From Amycolatopsis oliviviridis (GTDB lineage: Bacteria > Actinomycetota > Actinomycetes > Mycobacteriales > Pseudonocardiaceae), in contig NZ_BNAY01000009.1 in assembly GCF_014654365.1 (NCBI RefSeq), forward strand, positions 1 to 64,000: 64,000 bases of DNA. The letters are read 5' to 3'. The notes under the pieces were generated by a model. That model saw only the letters and a list, made by a program, of their open reading frames with translations. It did not search any database and was not told where the DNA came from. The position numbers and the translations under genes are program-made. Positions 49,963-58,318 of this stretch are shown here, one piece after another (within the stretch, counting starts at the first letter, position 1; each line of letters opens with the position of its first letter).

Positions 49963-52116
49963 ATGACCAACCTGCGCGCGGACCTGAAACTGGTCGTGGG
50001 CGCGGCGACGGCGAAGGCACTCGCCAAGGGCCTCAAGATCGAGACGGTCAGCGACCTCCTGCGCCACTACCCCCGCCGCTACGCCGAACGAGGGCAGCTC
50101 ACCGACATCGCCGGACTCGAACTCGGCGAGCACGCGACAGTGATGGCGCGCATCGAGCGGGTCAACAAGCGCCGGATGAAGGCGCGCAACGGCACCTTGC
50201 TCGAAATGGTGATCACCGACGGCAAACGCCGTCTGCAGTGCACTTTCTTCAACCAGGCCTGGCGCGAGAAGGAACTCGTCCCGGGCAAGAACGGGCTCTT
50301 CGCGGGCAAGGTCACCGCCTTCCGCGACGTCCTTCAGCTCGCGAACCCCGAATACGAGCTGTTCGACGCGGAACGCCAAGCCGAGGCGATGGACGACTTC
50401 CTCGCCGAGATCATCCCGGTGTACCCGGCGGCGCAAGGAATCCCGACCTGGGTGATCGCCAAGAGCGTGCGGCAGGTGCTGGACGTGCTGGAGGTCGACG
50501 AGGACCCGATGCCGCTGGAGCTGCTCGCCCAGTACGGCTTGCCCAGCCTGGAAAGCGCGCTGCGCGGCATCCACCGCCCGTCGGGCTGGGACGCGCTGAA
50601 CTCCGCGCGCCGCCGTCTCAAATGGGATGAAGCCATGGCGGTGCAGCTGATTTTCGCGCAGCGCAGGCATTCTCTCGTCTCCCGGCCCGCGAAAGCCTGT
50701 CCGCACACCGAGGGCGGCATCCTCGACGCCTTCGACAAGCGGCTCCCGTTCGCGCTGACCTCGGGCCAGCAGGAGATCGGCGACGAGATCGCCCGCGACC
50801 TGTCCACCGAGCATCCGATGAACCGGCTGCTGCAGGGCGAGGTCGGTTCCGGCAAGACCGTGGTCGCGCTGCGCGCCATGCTGCAGGTCGTCGATTCCGG
50901 GCGGCAGGCGGCGATGCTCGCGCCGACGGAGGTCCTCGCCGCGCAGCACGCGCGCTCACTGAGCGAAATGCTCGGTGACCTCGGGCAGGCGGGGCAGCTC
51001 GGCGGTGCGGAGAAGGCGACGCGCGTGACGCTGCTGACCGGTTCGATGGGCGCCAAGGAACGCAAGAAAGCGTTGCTGGAGACGGTCAGCGGAGAGGCCG
51101 GGATCGTCGTCGGCACGCACGCGCTCATCCAGGACACGGTGTCCTTCGCGGATCTCGGCCTGGTCGTGGTCGACGAGCAGCACCGCTTCGGCGTCGAACA
51201 GCGGGACGCGCTGCGCTCCCGCGGCTCCGACGACACCAGCCCGCACGTGCTCGTCATGACGGCGACGCCCATCCCGCGCACGGTCGCGATGACCGTGTAC
51301 GGCGATCTGGAGACCTCCGCGCTGCGCGTGATGCCGGCGGGCCGGTCGCCGATCAAGACTTCGGTGGTGCCGGTGGCGGAGCGGCCCGCGTGGCTGGACA
51401 GGGCGTGGCAGCGGGTCCGCGAGGAATGCGGCAAGGGACACCAGGCGTACATCGTGTGCCCGCGCATCGGCGACGAACCGGCGTCGGACAAGGGCGACAA
51501 ACGCCCGGCGCTCGCCGTCCTCGACGTGGCACCCGAGCTGGCCGAGGGACCGTTGAAGGGCTTGAAGATCGGCGCCCTGCACGGCCGGATGGCCGCCGAC
51601 GACAAGGACGCCGTGATGCAGGCGTTCTCCAAGGGCGAGCTGGACGTGCTCGTCGCGACCACCGTGATCGAGGTCGGCGTGAACGTGCCGAACGCGACCG
51701 CGATGGTGATCATGGACGCCGACCGGTTCGGCATCAGCCAGCTGCACCAGCTGCGCGGCCGCGTCGGCCGGGGCAGCGTGCCGGGGCTTTGCCTGCTGGT
51801 CACCGAAACCCTGGACGGGACGACCACCCGCGAGCGGCTCGCCGCCGTCGAGTCCACGACGGACGGTTTCGAACTGTCCAGGATGGACTTGGAACTGCGC
51901 CGCGAGGGTGACATCCTCGGTGCCGCGCAGTCGGGGAAGAAGTCGACGCTGAAGCTGCTTTCGCTGCTGCAGGACGAGGAGGTCATCGCCGAGGCGAGGG
52001 CCCGCGCCTCGGAGATCGTCGAGAAGGACCCGGCTTTGGGGAACTACCTGGGGCTGGCGCACATGATCGCCGACGTCGTCGACGAAGATCGTGTGGAGTA
52101 CCTGGAAAAAAGTTGA
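49963..52116 (+). CDS. recG: ATP-dependent DNA helicase RecG
   Basis: A 717-residue RecG that regresses stalled forks and branch-migrates Holliday junctions. It has an N-terminal wedge/OB domain (about 1-200), Walker A K298 (GEVGSGKT), the DEQH box (D404, VVDEQHRFG), helicase motifs TATPIPRT and QLHQLRGRVGRG, and the TRG-type C-terminus. Full length for the family. Confidence 0.97.
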   Translation: MTNLRADLKLVVGAATAKALAKGLKIETVSDLLRHYPRRYAERGQLTDIAGLELGEHATVMARIERVNKRRMKARNGTLLEMVITDGKRRLQCTFFNQAWREKELVPGKNGLFAGKVTAFRDVLQLANPEYELFDAERQAEAMDDFLAEIIPVYPAAQGIPTWVIAKSVRQVLDVLEVDEDPMPLELLAQYGLPSLESALRGIHRPSGWDALNSARRRLKWDEAMAVQLIFAQRRHSLVSRPAKACPHTEGGILDAFDKRLPFALTSGQQEIGDEIARDLSTEHPMNRLLQGEVGSGKTVVALRAMLQVVDSGRQAAMLAPTEVLAAQHARSLSEMLGDLGQAGQLGGAEKATRVTLLTGSMGAKERKKALLETVSGEAGIVVGTHALIQDTVSFADLGLVVVDEQHRFGVEQRDALRSRGSDDTSPHVLVMTATPIPRTVAMTVYGDLETSALRVMPAGRSPIKTSVVPVAERPAWLDRAWQRVREECGKGHQAYIVCPRIGDEPASDKGDKRPALAVLDVAPELAEGPLKGLKIGALHGRMAADDKDAVMQAFSKGELDVLVATTVIEVGVNVPNATAMVIMDADRFGISQLHQLRGRVGRGSVPGLCLLVTETLDGTTTRERLAAVESTTDGFELSRMDLELRREGDILGAAQSGKKSTLKLLSLLQDEEVIAEARARASEIVEKDPALGNYLGLAHMIADVVDEDRVEYLEKS

Positions 52117-52199
52117 CGTGAACATCTCTGCCCGATCGGACCTTGTCGCCGGACGGGGCGAGAGGTTTCCTCGATCCGTACGGGCGAGGGAGGCCGGGG

Positions 52200-52580
52200 A
52201 TGACGTCAGCGGTGCGGGTCCAGCTGGGTGAGGACGGGGCCGACGCCGAGCGGGCCGAACAGCTCGCCGGGTACCTCCGAGCGGAACTGATCGAACGCGG
52301 GGTCGCCGACGTCAAGGCGCTGCCCGCCGGTGAGGCGCCGCCCGGCTCGCGCGGATTCGACGCGGCGACGGCGGGCGGCCTGCTGGTCACCCTGGGGAAG
52401 TCCGCCGACGGCCTGCGCTCGGTGGTGACGGCCGTGCGGGAGTGGCTTTCGCGCGGCGGACGGGTGAAGCGCACGGTGCGGCTGGAGATCGACGGCGACG
52501 TGCTGGAGCTGTCCGAAGCGACCGTCGCCGATCAGGACAGGCTCGTCGCTCTATTCGTGAGCAGGCATTCGGCGCCATGA
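52200..52580 (+). CDS. Effector-associated constant component (EACC1-like) protein
   Basis: A 126-residue protein with pattern VRVQLGEDGADAERAEQLAGYL, a variable middle, then TAVREWLSRGGRVKRTVRLEIDGDVLELS. This matches EACC1, a small constant partner in actinobacterial ternary conflict systems that couple a sensor to caspase-like or other effectors. GGGAGG lies six bases before the ATG. Its TGA overlaps the caspase-gene ATG (ATGA 52577-52580), which supports a joint function. Family call is by eye. Confidence 0.65.
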   Translation: MTSAVRVQLGEDGADAERAEQLAGYLRAELIERGVADVKALPAGEAPPGSRGFDAATAGGLLVTLGKSADGLRSVVTAVREWLSRGGRVKRTVRLEIDGDVLELSEATVADQDRLVALFVSRHSAP

Positions 52581-54688
52581 CCGGCGAGCGGCGGGCCTTG
52601 ATCATCGCCAACGGGGAGTACGACAACCCCGGGCTGAGCGCGCTGCGGTCCCCGGCGGCCGACGCGGAGGCGCTCGCCTCGGTCCTGGCCGACCGCGCCA
52701 TCAGCGATTTCGACGTCCAGGTGGTGCGCGACGAGACCGCCCACGTCATCGCGAGCCGGGTCGAGGACCTGTTCGCCGACAGCGCGCCGGACGACGTCGT
52801 GCTGGTGCATTTCTCCTGTCACGGCTTGAAAAGCGAGTCGGGCGAGCTGTTCTTCGCCGCGCGCAACACCCGGCCGGAGCGGCTCGCGTCGAGTGCCGTG
52901 CCCGCCGATTTCGTCCAGCGCTGCATGCGGATGAGCCGGTCGCGGAGCATCGTCCTCCTGCTGGATTGCTGCTATGGCGGCGCTTTCGGCCGGGGTGTCG
53001 TGGTGCGCGCCACCGGCGAGGCCAATGTGCTCGACGCGTTCCCCGGCGGCGGGCTCGGCGGCCGCGGCCGCGCGGTGATCACCGCGTCGAACTCCATCGA
53101 GTACGCCTTCGAGGGCGACAACCTCGCCGACGACCACGCGCGGCCGTCGGTGTTCACCTCGGCGCTGGTCGAAGGCCTCCGGACGGGGGACGCGGACCGC
53201 GACGAAGACGGCTGGATCGCGCTCAGCGAGCTTTACGACTACCTCTTCGACAGTGTCCGGGAGCGGAACCCGAACCAGACGCCCAGCCGGGACATCGAGA
53301 TGCAGGGCGAGCTTTACCTGGCCCGGAGCAGGCGCCGCCGGATCAAGCCGTCGCCGGTCCCGGCCGATCTGCGTGCGGCGAGCGAGGATCCGAACATGTT
53401 CACCCGCCTCGGCGCGGTCACGGAACTCCAGCGACGGCTGACGAGCGAGAACCTCTCCGTCGCGATCGGAGCCCACGAAGTCCTCACGACGATGGCACAG
53501 ACCGACATCCAGCACGTCGCCGAGGCCGCCGACCTGGCGCGGCGGGAGGCACGGGTGCGGACCGAGCCCGATGTGGTGCGCTTCGGCGAGGTCGTCCGGG
53601 GAGCACGGCCGGTGGCGCGGATCGGGCTGGCCGGGCCGCCGATCGCGCGGGCCTGCCGCTTCACGTCGTCGCATTCCTGGCTGGGGGTGACCGAAGTCGA
53701 CGGCGGGGCCGAGATCTCGCTGGACCAAGGGGAGATCGGGGCGTTCGACGGACAGGTCACCGTGACCGGACCGACCGGCGAGGTGGTCGTGCGGGTCGAG
53801 GGACAAGTCGTCCAGGAACCGGCGCCACCGCCACCGCCACTGCCCGCGCCGGAGCCGCGACCCGTGCCGAGTCCGCCGCCCAAGCCTGAGCCTGTGCGCG
53901 CCCCGGCTCCGGAGAAACCCGGGCCCCCGGCCGAATCTCCGCCCGCGCCGCCTGCCGAAGTCCCTGCTCCACGCCCGAAACCCGGCCCGTTCGCCGTCGC
54001 CGCCGGTTTGTTCGCGTTCGCGGCCGCGGTGTGCCTGCTGGTGATCGCGTTCCAGCTCAGCAGCAGCGTGGAGGACTTCTTCGAGGACGGCGGCTGGACC
54101 GTCCTGCCGCTCGTCGTCTTCGCGATCGGGGCGGGGGTCATGATGTTCCCGTCGAAGACGCGCCGGATGGCGGGGCCGGGACTGTTGTGCGGGCTGGCGC
54201 TGCTTTCGGCGATCCCGTACGGCCCGGTCGTCCTCGTGCTCGCGCGCGGCTGTTTGATCGTCGCGGCCGCCTGGGGGTTGGTTGCGCTGCGGCGCGACCG
54301 GAGTTTCCGGATCGGACTGGGGAAACCGCGGGACGCTCTCGCCAACGCGGCGCTCGTGGCCGGGTGCGCCGGCGCGGCCGGTCTCATGGTGGAGGCCGCC
54401 GAGCTCTTCGACTACTCGTCGAGCCGGGCCGACGAGGGCGCGATCTACCTCGTGGTCGCGGTGATGCTCCTGTTCGGGACCGTGCTCGGCGCGCTCCTGC
54501 GGCCCGCCGCGTTCGGGATCGCCTTCCAGGGCGGAGTGGCCGGCGGTGGCCTCGTCATGGTGTGCATGCTGTTCTACGCGCTGCCGAGCAGTTCGCGGGT
54601 GACCGGGGCGGGCTGGGGGATCGCGCTGGCGATGATGCTTTCGCTCGCCATCGTGACCGGTTTCGCCGCCCGCAAAGCGAAAGGCTGA
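52577..54688 (+). CDS. Caspase-like (C14) protease with Pro-rich linker and multi-span membrane domain
   Basis: A 703-residue protein. An N-terminal caspase fold (about 1-250) has H82 (HFSCHG) and C132 (LDCCYGG). Next come a helical region (about 270-345), a beta-rich domain (about 345-425), a Pro-rich linker (about 425-470), and seven to eight membrane helices (about 471-700). Coupled to an EACC1-like gene. Bacterial caspases with membrane modules are thought to act as suicide effectors in defence or as regulated proteases; the trigger here is unknown. Placed between recG and housekeeping genes, so probably an insertion. Confidence 0.85.
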   Translation: MTGERRALIIANGEYDNPGLSALRSPAADAEALASVLADRAISDFDVQVVRDETAHVIASRVEDLFADSAPDDVVLVHFSCHGLKSESGELFFAARNTRPERLASSAVPADFVQRCMRMSRSRSIVLLLDCCYGGAFGRGVVVRATGEANVLDAFPGGGLGGRGRAVITASNSIEYAFEGDNLADDHARPSVFTSALVEGLRTGDADRDEDGWIALSELYDYLFDSVRERNPNQTPSRDIEMQGELYLARSRRRRIKPSPVPADLRAASEDPNMFTRLGAVTELQRRLTSENLSVAIGAHEVLTTMAQTDIQHVAEAADLARREARVRTEPDVVRFGEVVRGARPVARIGLAGPPIARACRFTSSHSWLGVTEVDGGAEISLDQGEIGAFDGQVTVTGPTGEVVVRVEGQVVQEPAPPPPPLPAPEPRPVPSPPPKPEPVRAPAPEKPGPPAESPPAPPAEVPAPRPKPGPFAVAAGLFAFAAAVCLLVIAFQLSSSVEDFFEDGGWTVLPLVVFAIGAGVMMFPSKTRRMAGPGLLCGLALLSAIPYGPVVLVLARGCLIVAAAWGLVALRRDRSFRIGLGKPRDALANAALVAGCAGAAGLMVEAAELFDYSSSRADEGAIYLVVAVMLLFGTVLGALLRPAAFGIAFQGGVAGGGLVMVCMLFYALPSSSRVTGAGWGIALAMMLSLAIVTGFAARKAKG

Positions 54689-54690
54689 CG

Positions 54691-55194
54691 ATGCCCGCGA
54701 TCCGCCCCGCGGTCGTCGAGGACGCCTGGCCCATCGCCGAGGTGAACGTCCGGTCGTGGCAGTCGGCGTACCAGGGCCTGCTGCCCGAGCTGTACCTGCG
54801 CGATCTTTCGGTCGAGGGCCGGGCAGCGCGCTGGCAGCGGACCCTCGCCGATCCCGCCAACCGGGGAAACGTCCTGGTCCTCGTCGAGGACGGCTCGCTC
54901 CTCGGCTTCACCGCCGTCGACCGGGAACGCGGGGAACTGCGCGCGATCTACCTCGAACCGGCGCGCTGGGGCACGGGATTGGGCAGGCTGCTGCTCGACA
55001 CCGCCGTCGCCGCGCTGCGGGATTCCGGACACCGCGAGGCGACGCTCTGGGTGCTCGACTCGAACGAACGCGCCCGGCGGTTCTACGCGGCCGCGGGATG
55101 GAAGCCGGACGGTGCGAAGAAAACCGACACCATGCCCGGCGAGGACGTCCCGCTGTCCGAAGTGCGCTACCGGATCGAGCTCGTCAGCGCGTGA
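54691..55194 (+). CDS. GNAT-family N-acetyltransferase (RimI-like)
   Basis: A 167-residue GNAT with VNVRSWQSAYQGLLP near the N-terminus, acetyl-CoA loop LEPARWGTGLGRLLL and closing RARRFYAAAGWKPDGAKK, typical of the small-molecule/resistance GNATs next to regulators. Only two bases after the caspase gene, so read on the same transcript; a link in function is unproven. The 3' end overlaps the next, convergent gene by 11 bp. Confidence 0.88.
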   Translation: MPAIRPAVVEDAWPIAEVNVRSWQSAYQGLLPELYLRDLSVEGRAARWQRTLADPANRGNVLVLVEDGSLLGFTAVDRERGELRAIYLEPARWGTGLGRLLLDTAVAALRDSGHREATLWVLDSNERARRFYAAAGWKPDGAKKTDTMPGEDVPLSEVRYRIELVSA

Positions 55195-55414
55195 ACCAGG
55201 CGCGTTCCTCGGGTTTGGTGAGGACGACGATGATGCCGATGGCGATGCCCATCCCGATCAGCTGGGTGATCGCCCCGCCGCTGATCAGGCTGATCAGCCC
55301 CAGGACCACGGCGAGCCCTTCCACGCCCTCTCTCGGCACGAAGAGGTCAGTGTGGGCCCGGGACTCGTTGGCGCCGACGGTAAAACTGTCCTCAGCACGT
55401 GACCAACTCCGCAT
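55184..55414 (-). CDS. Small two-helix membrane protein
   Basis: A 76-residue protein; the C-terminal half is hydrophobic (LAVVLGLISLISGGAITQLIGM, then IAIGIIVVL) and ends in charged KPEERAWFTR. The listed ATG lies inside a palindrome, so the true start may be further in. Coding potential is supported by the clear membrane-hairpin pattern; function unknown. Confidence 0.5.
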   Translation of the reverse strand: MRSWSRAEDSFTVGANESRAHTDLFVPREGVEGLAVVLGLISLISGGAITQLIGMGIAIGIIVVLTKPEERAWFTR

Positions 55415-55475
55415 CCAGAGGACTAAACGCGTTGGTCAGTAACCCGGACTACCGCGTTTAGTCCTCTGGATGCGG
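55409..55475. repeat. Palindrome with 23-bp arms, CGCGTTT-GTCCTCTG family
   Basis: Exact arms 55409-55431 and 55453-55475 around a 21-base loop. Related to the element at 32532-32595 (shared gtcctctg and cgcgttt blocks). It overlaps the 3' end of the tetR-like gene on one side and the putative start of the small membrane-protein gene on the other, so it may end the leftward tetR transcript. Confidence 0.93.
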
Positions 55476-56072
55476 GGAGAGGAAGGCGCCTTCCCGCGCG
55501 GCGACGGCGACCGCTCGCGCCGTGACCCGCGCGTCCGCCACCGTGACGCTTTCCCGGGAGAGGAACAGCCGGTAGAAAATCGGCCCGCACACCGCTCGCA
55601 CCAGTTCGTCGCCGTCCGTCCCGGGTGGAGCCTCGCCCCGCGCGACGGCCCGTTCCGCGATCGGCGCCATGCGCACGTGCCGGTCCGCGTAGAAGTCGTG
55701 CAGCGCCTCGGCCGCCTGCGGCGACTGGAAGGCCGCCAGTACCGACGCCGTCGGCAGTTCCTTCAGCGTGGGCTCGGTGAAGTACCGCACGACCTCGGCC
55801 GCCACTTCGTACAGATCGTCCTCCAGCGACCCGGTGTCGGGCGCCGTCCAGTCGTCCTCCGCGCCCATCTGCAGCGCGGCGGCGACGAGACCGTCCGGTG
55901 AGGACCAGCGCCGGTACACCGTGGTCTTGTGCACCCCGGACCGCTCGGCGACCGCGTCCACGGTCAGTTCGCCGAATCCGCGTTCGGCCAGCAGGTCGAG
56001 GGTGGCGTGCAGGACGGCCTGGCGGGTGCGTTCGGTCCGGCCGCCGGGCCGCTGGGTACCCGAGGTTGCCAA
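55458..56072 (-). CDS. TetR-family transcriptional regulator
   Basis: A 204-residue regulator: N-terminal HTH (LLAERGFGELTVDAVAERSG, then VHKTTVYRRW, about 25-55) and a C-terminal ligand/dimer domain of TetR_C type. TTG start at 56072 with AGGAG seven bases upstream. Divergent from the erythromycin-esterase-like gene 31 bp away, its likely target. Confidence 0.9.
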   Translation of the reverse strand: MATSGTQRPGGRTERTRQAVLHATLDLLAERGFGELTVDAVAERSGVHKTTVYRRWSSPDGLVAAALQMGAEDDWTAPDTGSLEDDLYEVAAEVVRYFTEPTLKELPTASVLAAFQSPQAAEALHDFYADRHVRMAPIAERAVARGEAPPGTDGDELVRAVCGPIFYRLFLSRESVTVADARVTARAVAVAAREGAFLSPHPED

Positions 56073-56103
56073 TTGCTACTCCTGTTGCGTTAGTGTGGGC
56101 AGT

Positions 56104-57288
56104 ATGTCAGACGCAGTGAAGATCGCCGAACTGATCGGGAACGCGAAGATCGTCGCCATCGGTGAGAACAACCACCACGTCCACGAGTTCGGGGACCTGC
56201 GCAATCGTTTGCTTCGCGAGCTTGTCGAGCATCACGGCTTCCGCGTCGTCGGTTTCGAATCCGGTTTCGCCGAGGGCGAGCTCGTCCAGGACTGGCTGAA
56301 CGGAGCCCCCGGGGACGTCGTCGACGTCGGCCGCGACGGCTTCACCTTCTCCCTCGGCGAGTCGCCCGAGGCGCACGAAATGCTGACCTGGCTCCGCGAA
56401 CGGGGCGATGTCCGGTACTACGGTCTCGACGTGCCGAGTTCCGCGGGCTCGCCCTTGCCGTCGCTCGACGCGGTCCGCGCGTACCTGTCCACTGTGGATG
56501 AAGCCGCCACCGGCCTCGTCGACGAGGCGATCGAGGCGACCAAGTGCTACGCGTCGGTCAGCAGCGCGGAAGCGCCCGCCAAGTACGCCGCCCTCGACGC
56601 CGCCGCCAAGGACAAGGCGACCGCGGCGCTCACCCGGCTCAAGACGCACCTCGCCTCGTTGCGTCCCGTCTACGGGGACACGGCCGTCGCCGAGCATCAC
56701 GTAGAGGGCGCGCTGCGCCTCGACGCCTACCTCGCCGAGGTGGCCGCGATGATGTCCGGCTCCGCGCCCGCCCTGCAGAGCGGCTCGCGCGACGCGTACA
56801 TGGCCGAGTCCGTCCGGTTGATCCGGCGACTCCACGGCGACGACACGAAGATCGTCGTGATGCTCCACAATGGACATCTCCAGCGCGTGCCCTTCTCGCC
56901 GTTCCCCGGCCTCACCGCGCCTTCGGCCGGGACGCATCTGGCCGCCGAGTTCGGCGACGACTACTTCGCGCTGGGGCTCACCGCGGTGAAGGGCGAGACC
57001 ACCGGCCTCAAGCCGGATCCAGCCGCGCGGCTCGGGTTCACCGTGTACCGCCAGGAACTCGACGCGCCCGCGGACGGCAGCGTCGAAGCGGAAGGCCCCG
57101 GGCTGGTGGACCTCCGCCCGCGTCGCGGGACCAAGGGACCCCAGAGCATCCGGCACGCGCACCTGTTCAACGCCGTCGACGTCGTCGACGCCTTCGACGC
57201 GCTGGTCTGCTTCCCGGAGTCGACGGTCAGCGGACACCTCCGACCGGCCCCAGCCGATCGAGTGGTTGAGGTTGCCCCTCGCGGGTGA
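56104..57288 (+). CDS. Erythromycin esterase-family protein
   Basis: A 394-residue Ere-type hydrolase. The catalytic region GENNHHVHEF (E21, H24) corresponds to the GExxH motif of EreA/EreB, and the second motif is VVMLHNGHLQRVPF. Family members open macrolide lactones, but many have other ester or unknown substrates. TAGTGT (56091-56096) seven bases before the ATG and no ribosome site suggest a leaderless mRNA. Divergent from tetR, so probably repressed until a ligand appears. Confidence 0.85.
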   Translation: MSDAVKIAELIGNAKIVAIGENNHHVHEFGDLRNRLLRELVEHHGFRVVGFESGFAEGELVQDWLNGAPGDVVDVGRDGFTFSLGESPEAHEMLTWLRERGDVRYYGLDVPSSAGSPLPSLDAVRAYLSTVDEAATGLVDEAIEATKCYASVSSAEAPAKYAALDAAAKDKATAALTRLKTHLASLRPVYGDTAVAEHHVEGALRLDAYLAEVAAMMSGSAPALQSGSRDAYMAESVRLIRRLHGDDTKIVVMLHNGHLQRVPFSPFPGLTAPSAGTHLAAEFGDDYFALGLTAVKGETTGLKPDPAARLGFTVYRQELDAPADGSVEAEGPGLVDLRPRRGTKGPQSIRHAHLFNAVDVVDAFDALVCFPESTVSGHLRPAPADRVVEVAPRG

Positions 57289-57306
57289 CAGGCGTAGGCC
57301 CGAGGC

Positions 57307-58230
57307 ATGATCATTCGACTGGTAAGGGTCATGGCCGCGCTCGCCCTCCTGGTGTTCGCGGCGCAGCCCGCCTCCGCGACGGAAGTCCAGCAGAATCCAC
57401 CGAACTGGGGACTGGACCGGATCGACCAGCGAACGGGCCTCGACCAGCTCTATCACTACGACACCGACGCCAAGGACGTCACGGTCTACGTGATCGACAG
57501 CGGCGTCGACGCCGCGCATCCCGACTTCGGCGGCCGGGTGAAGCCGGGCAAGGACTTCCTGAACGGCGGCACGGACACCTCCGACACCAACGGTCACGGC
57601 ACGTACCTGGCCGGTGTCGCCGCGTCGAAGAGCTACGGCGTCGCGAAGGCCGCGCAGATCGTCCCGGTCCGGGTGATCGACGCGCAGGGCGGCGGCGCCA
57701 CGGACAAGATCATCGCCGGTATCGACTGGGTGACGCAGAACGCACATCAGCCCGCCGTCGCCGTCCTCGGCATCGGCGGCACCGCCAACGACCAGCTCGA
57801 CGCCGCCGTCCGCGCGCTCGCGGCGGTCGTCCCGGTCGCCCTCCCGGCCGGTGGCGAGGCCACCGACGCGGGCCAGTTCTCACCCGGCCGGGTCACCGAA
57901 GCGCTCACCGTCGGCTCGACCGACGCGAGCGACCAGGTCGGGTCCACGTCCAACTACGGCGAGGTCGTCGACCTGTTCGCCCCCGGCGTCGACGTGCCGG
58001 GACCCAACGCCGGGGGCAGCGGCGGCCGGATGCTCAGCGGGACGTCGTCGGCCGCCGCGCACGTCGCCGGGGTGGCCGCGCTGTACCGGGCGCTGCACCC
58101 GGACGTGGCCGCGCCGGACGTCACGAAGGCACTCGTGGACCTCGCCGCCGTCGACGTGCTGACCGGCGTCCACCAGGGCACCGCGAACCGGTTGCTCCAG
58201 ACCCCGGGTACGCAACTCAGGCGGGGATGA
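57307..58230 (+). CDS. Secreted subtilisin-like (proteinase K-type) protein with altered oxyanion hole
   Basis: A 307-residue S8 protein with signal peptide (1-24) and no clear propeptide. The triad D64 (VIDSGVD), H97 (NGHGTYLAG) and S247 (SGTSSAA) is kept. The oxyanion Asn (usual AAGN) is Gly183 (LPAGGEATDA), the HGTH motif is HGTY, and SLGG is GIGG. These changes point to weak or lost proteolysis, so it may be a binding protein or a very specific protease. Length is short for the family. It follows the Ere-like gene by 18 bp. Confidence 0.85.
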   Translation: MIIRLVRVMAALALLVFAAQPASATEVQQNPPNWGLDRIDQRTGLDQLYHYDTDAKDVTVYVIDSGVDAAHPDFGGRVKPGKDFLNGGTDTSDTNGHGTYLAGVAASKSYGVAKAAQIVPVRVIDAQGGGATDKIIAGIDWVTQNAHQPAVAVLGIGGTANDQLDAAVRALAAVVPVALPAGGEATDAGQFSPGRVTEALTVGSTDASDQVGSTSNYGEVVDLFAPGVDVPGPNAGGSGGRMLSGTSSAAAHVAGVAALYRALHPDVAAPDVTKALVDLAAVDVLTGVHQGTANRLLQTPGTQLRRG

Positions 58231-58318
58231 CGTCCATCACCTGGGCAACAACTCCCGTCCTGCGGGAGCGAGCAGGTAACGTGCCTCACCTACCGATCCG
58301 ATGATGGGAAGGACCGGC

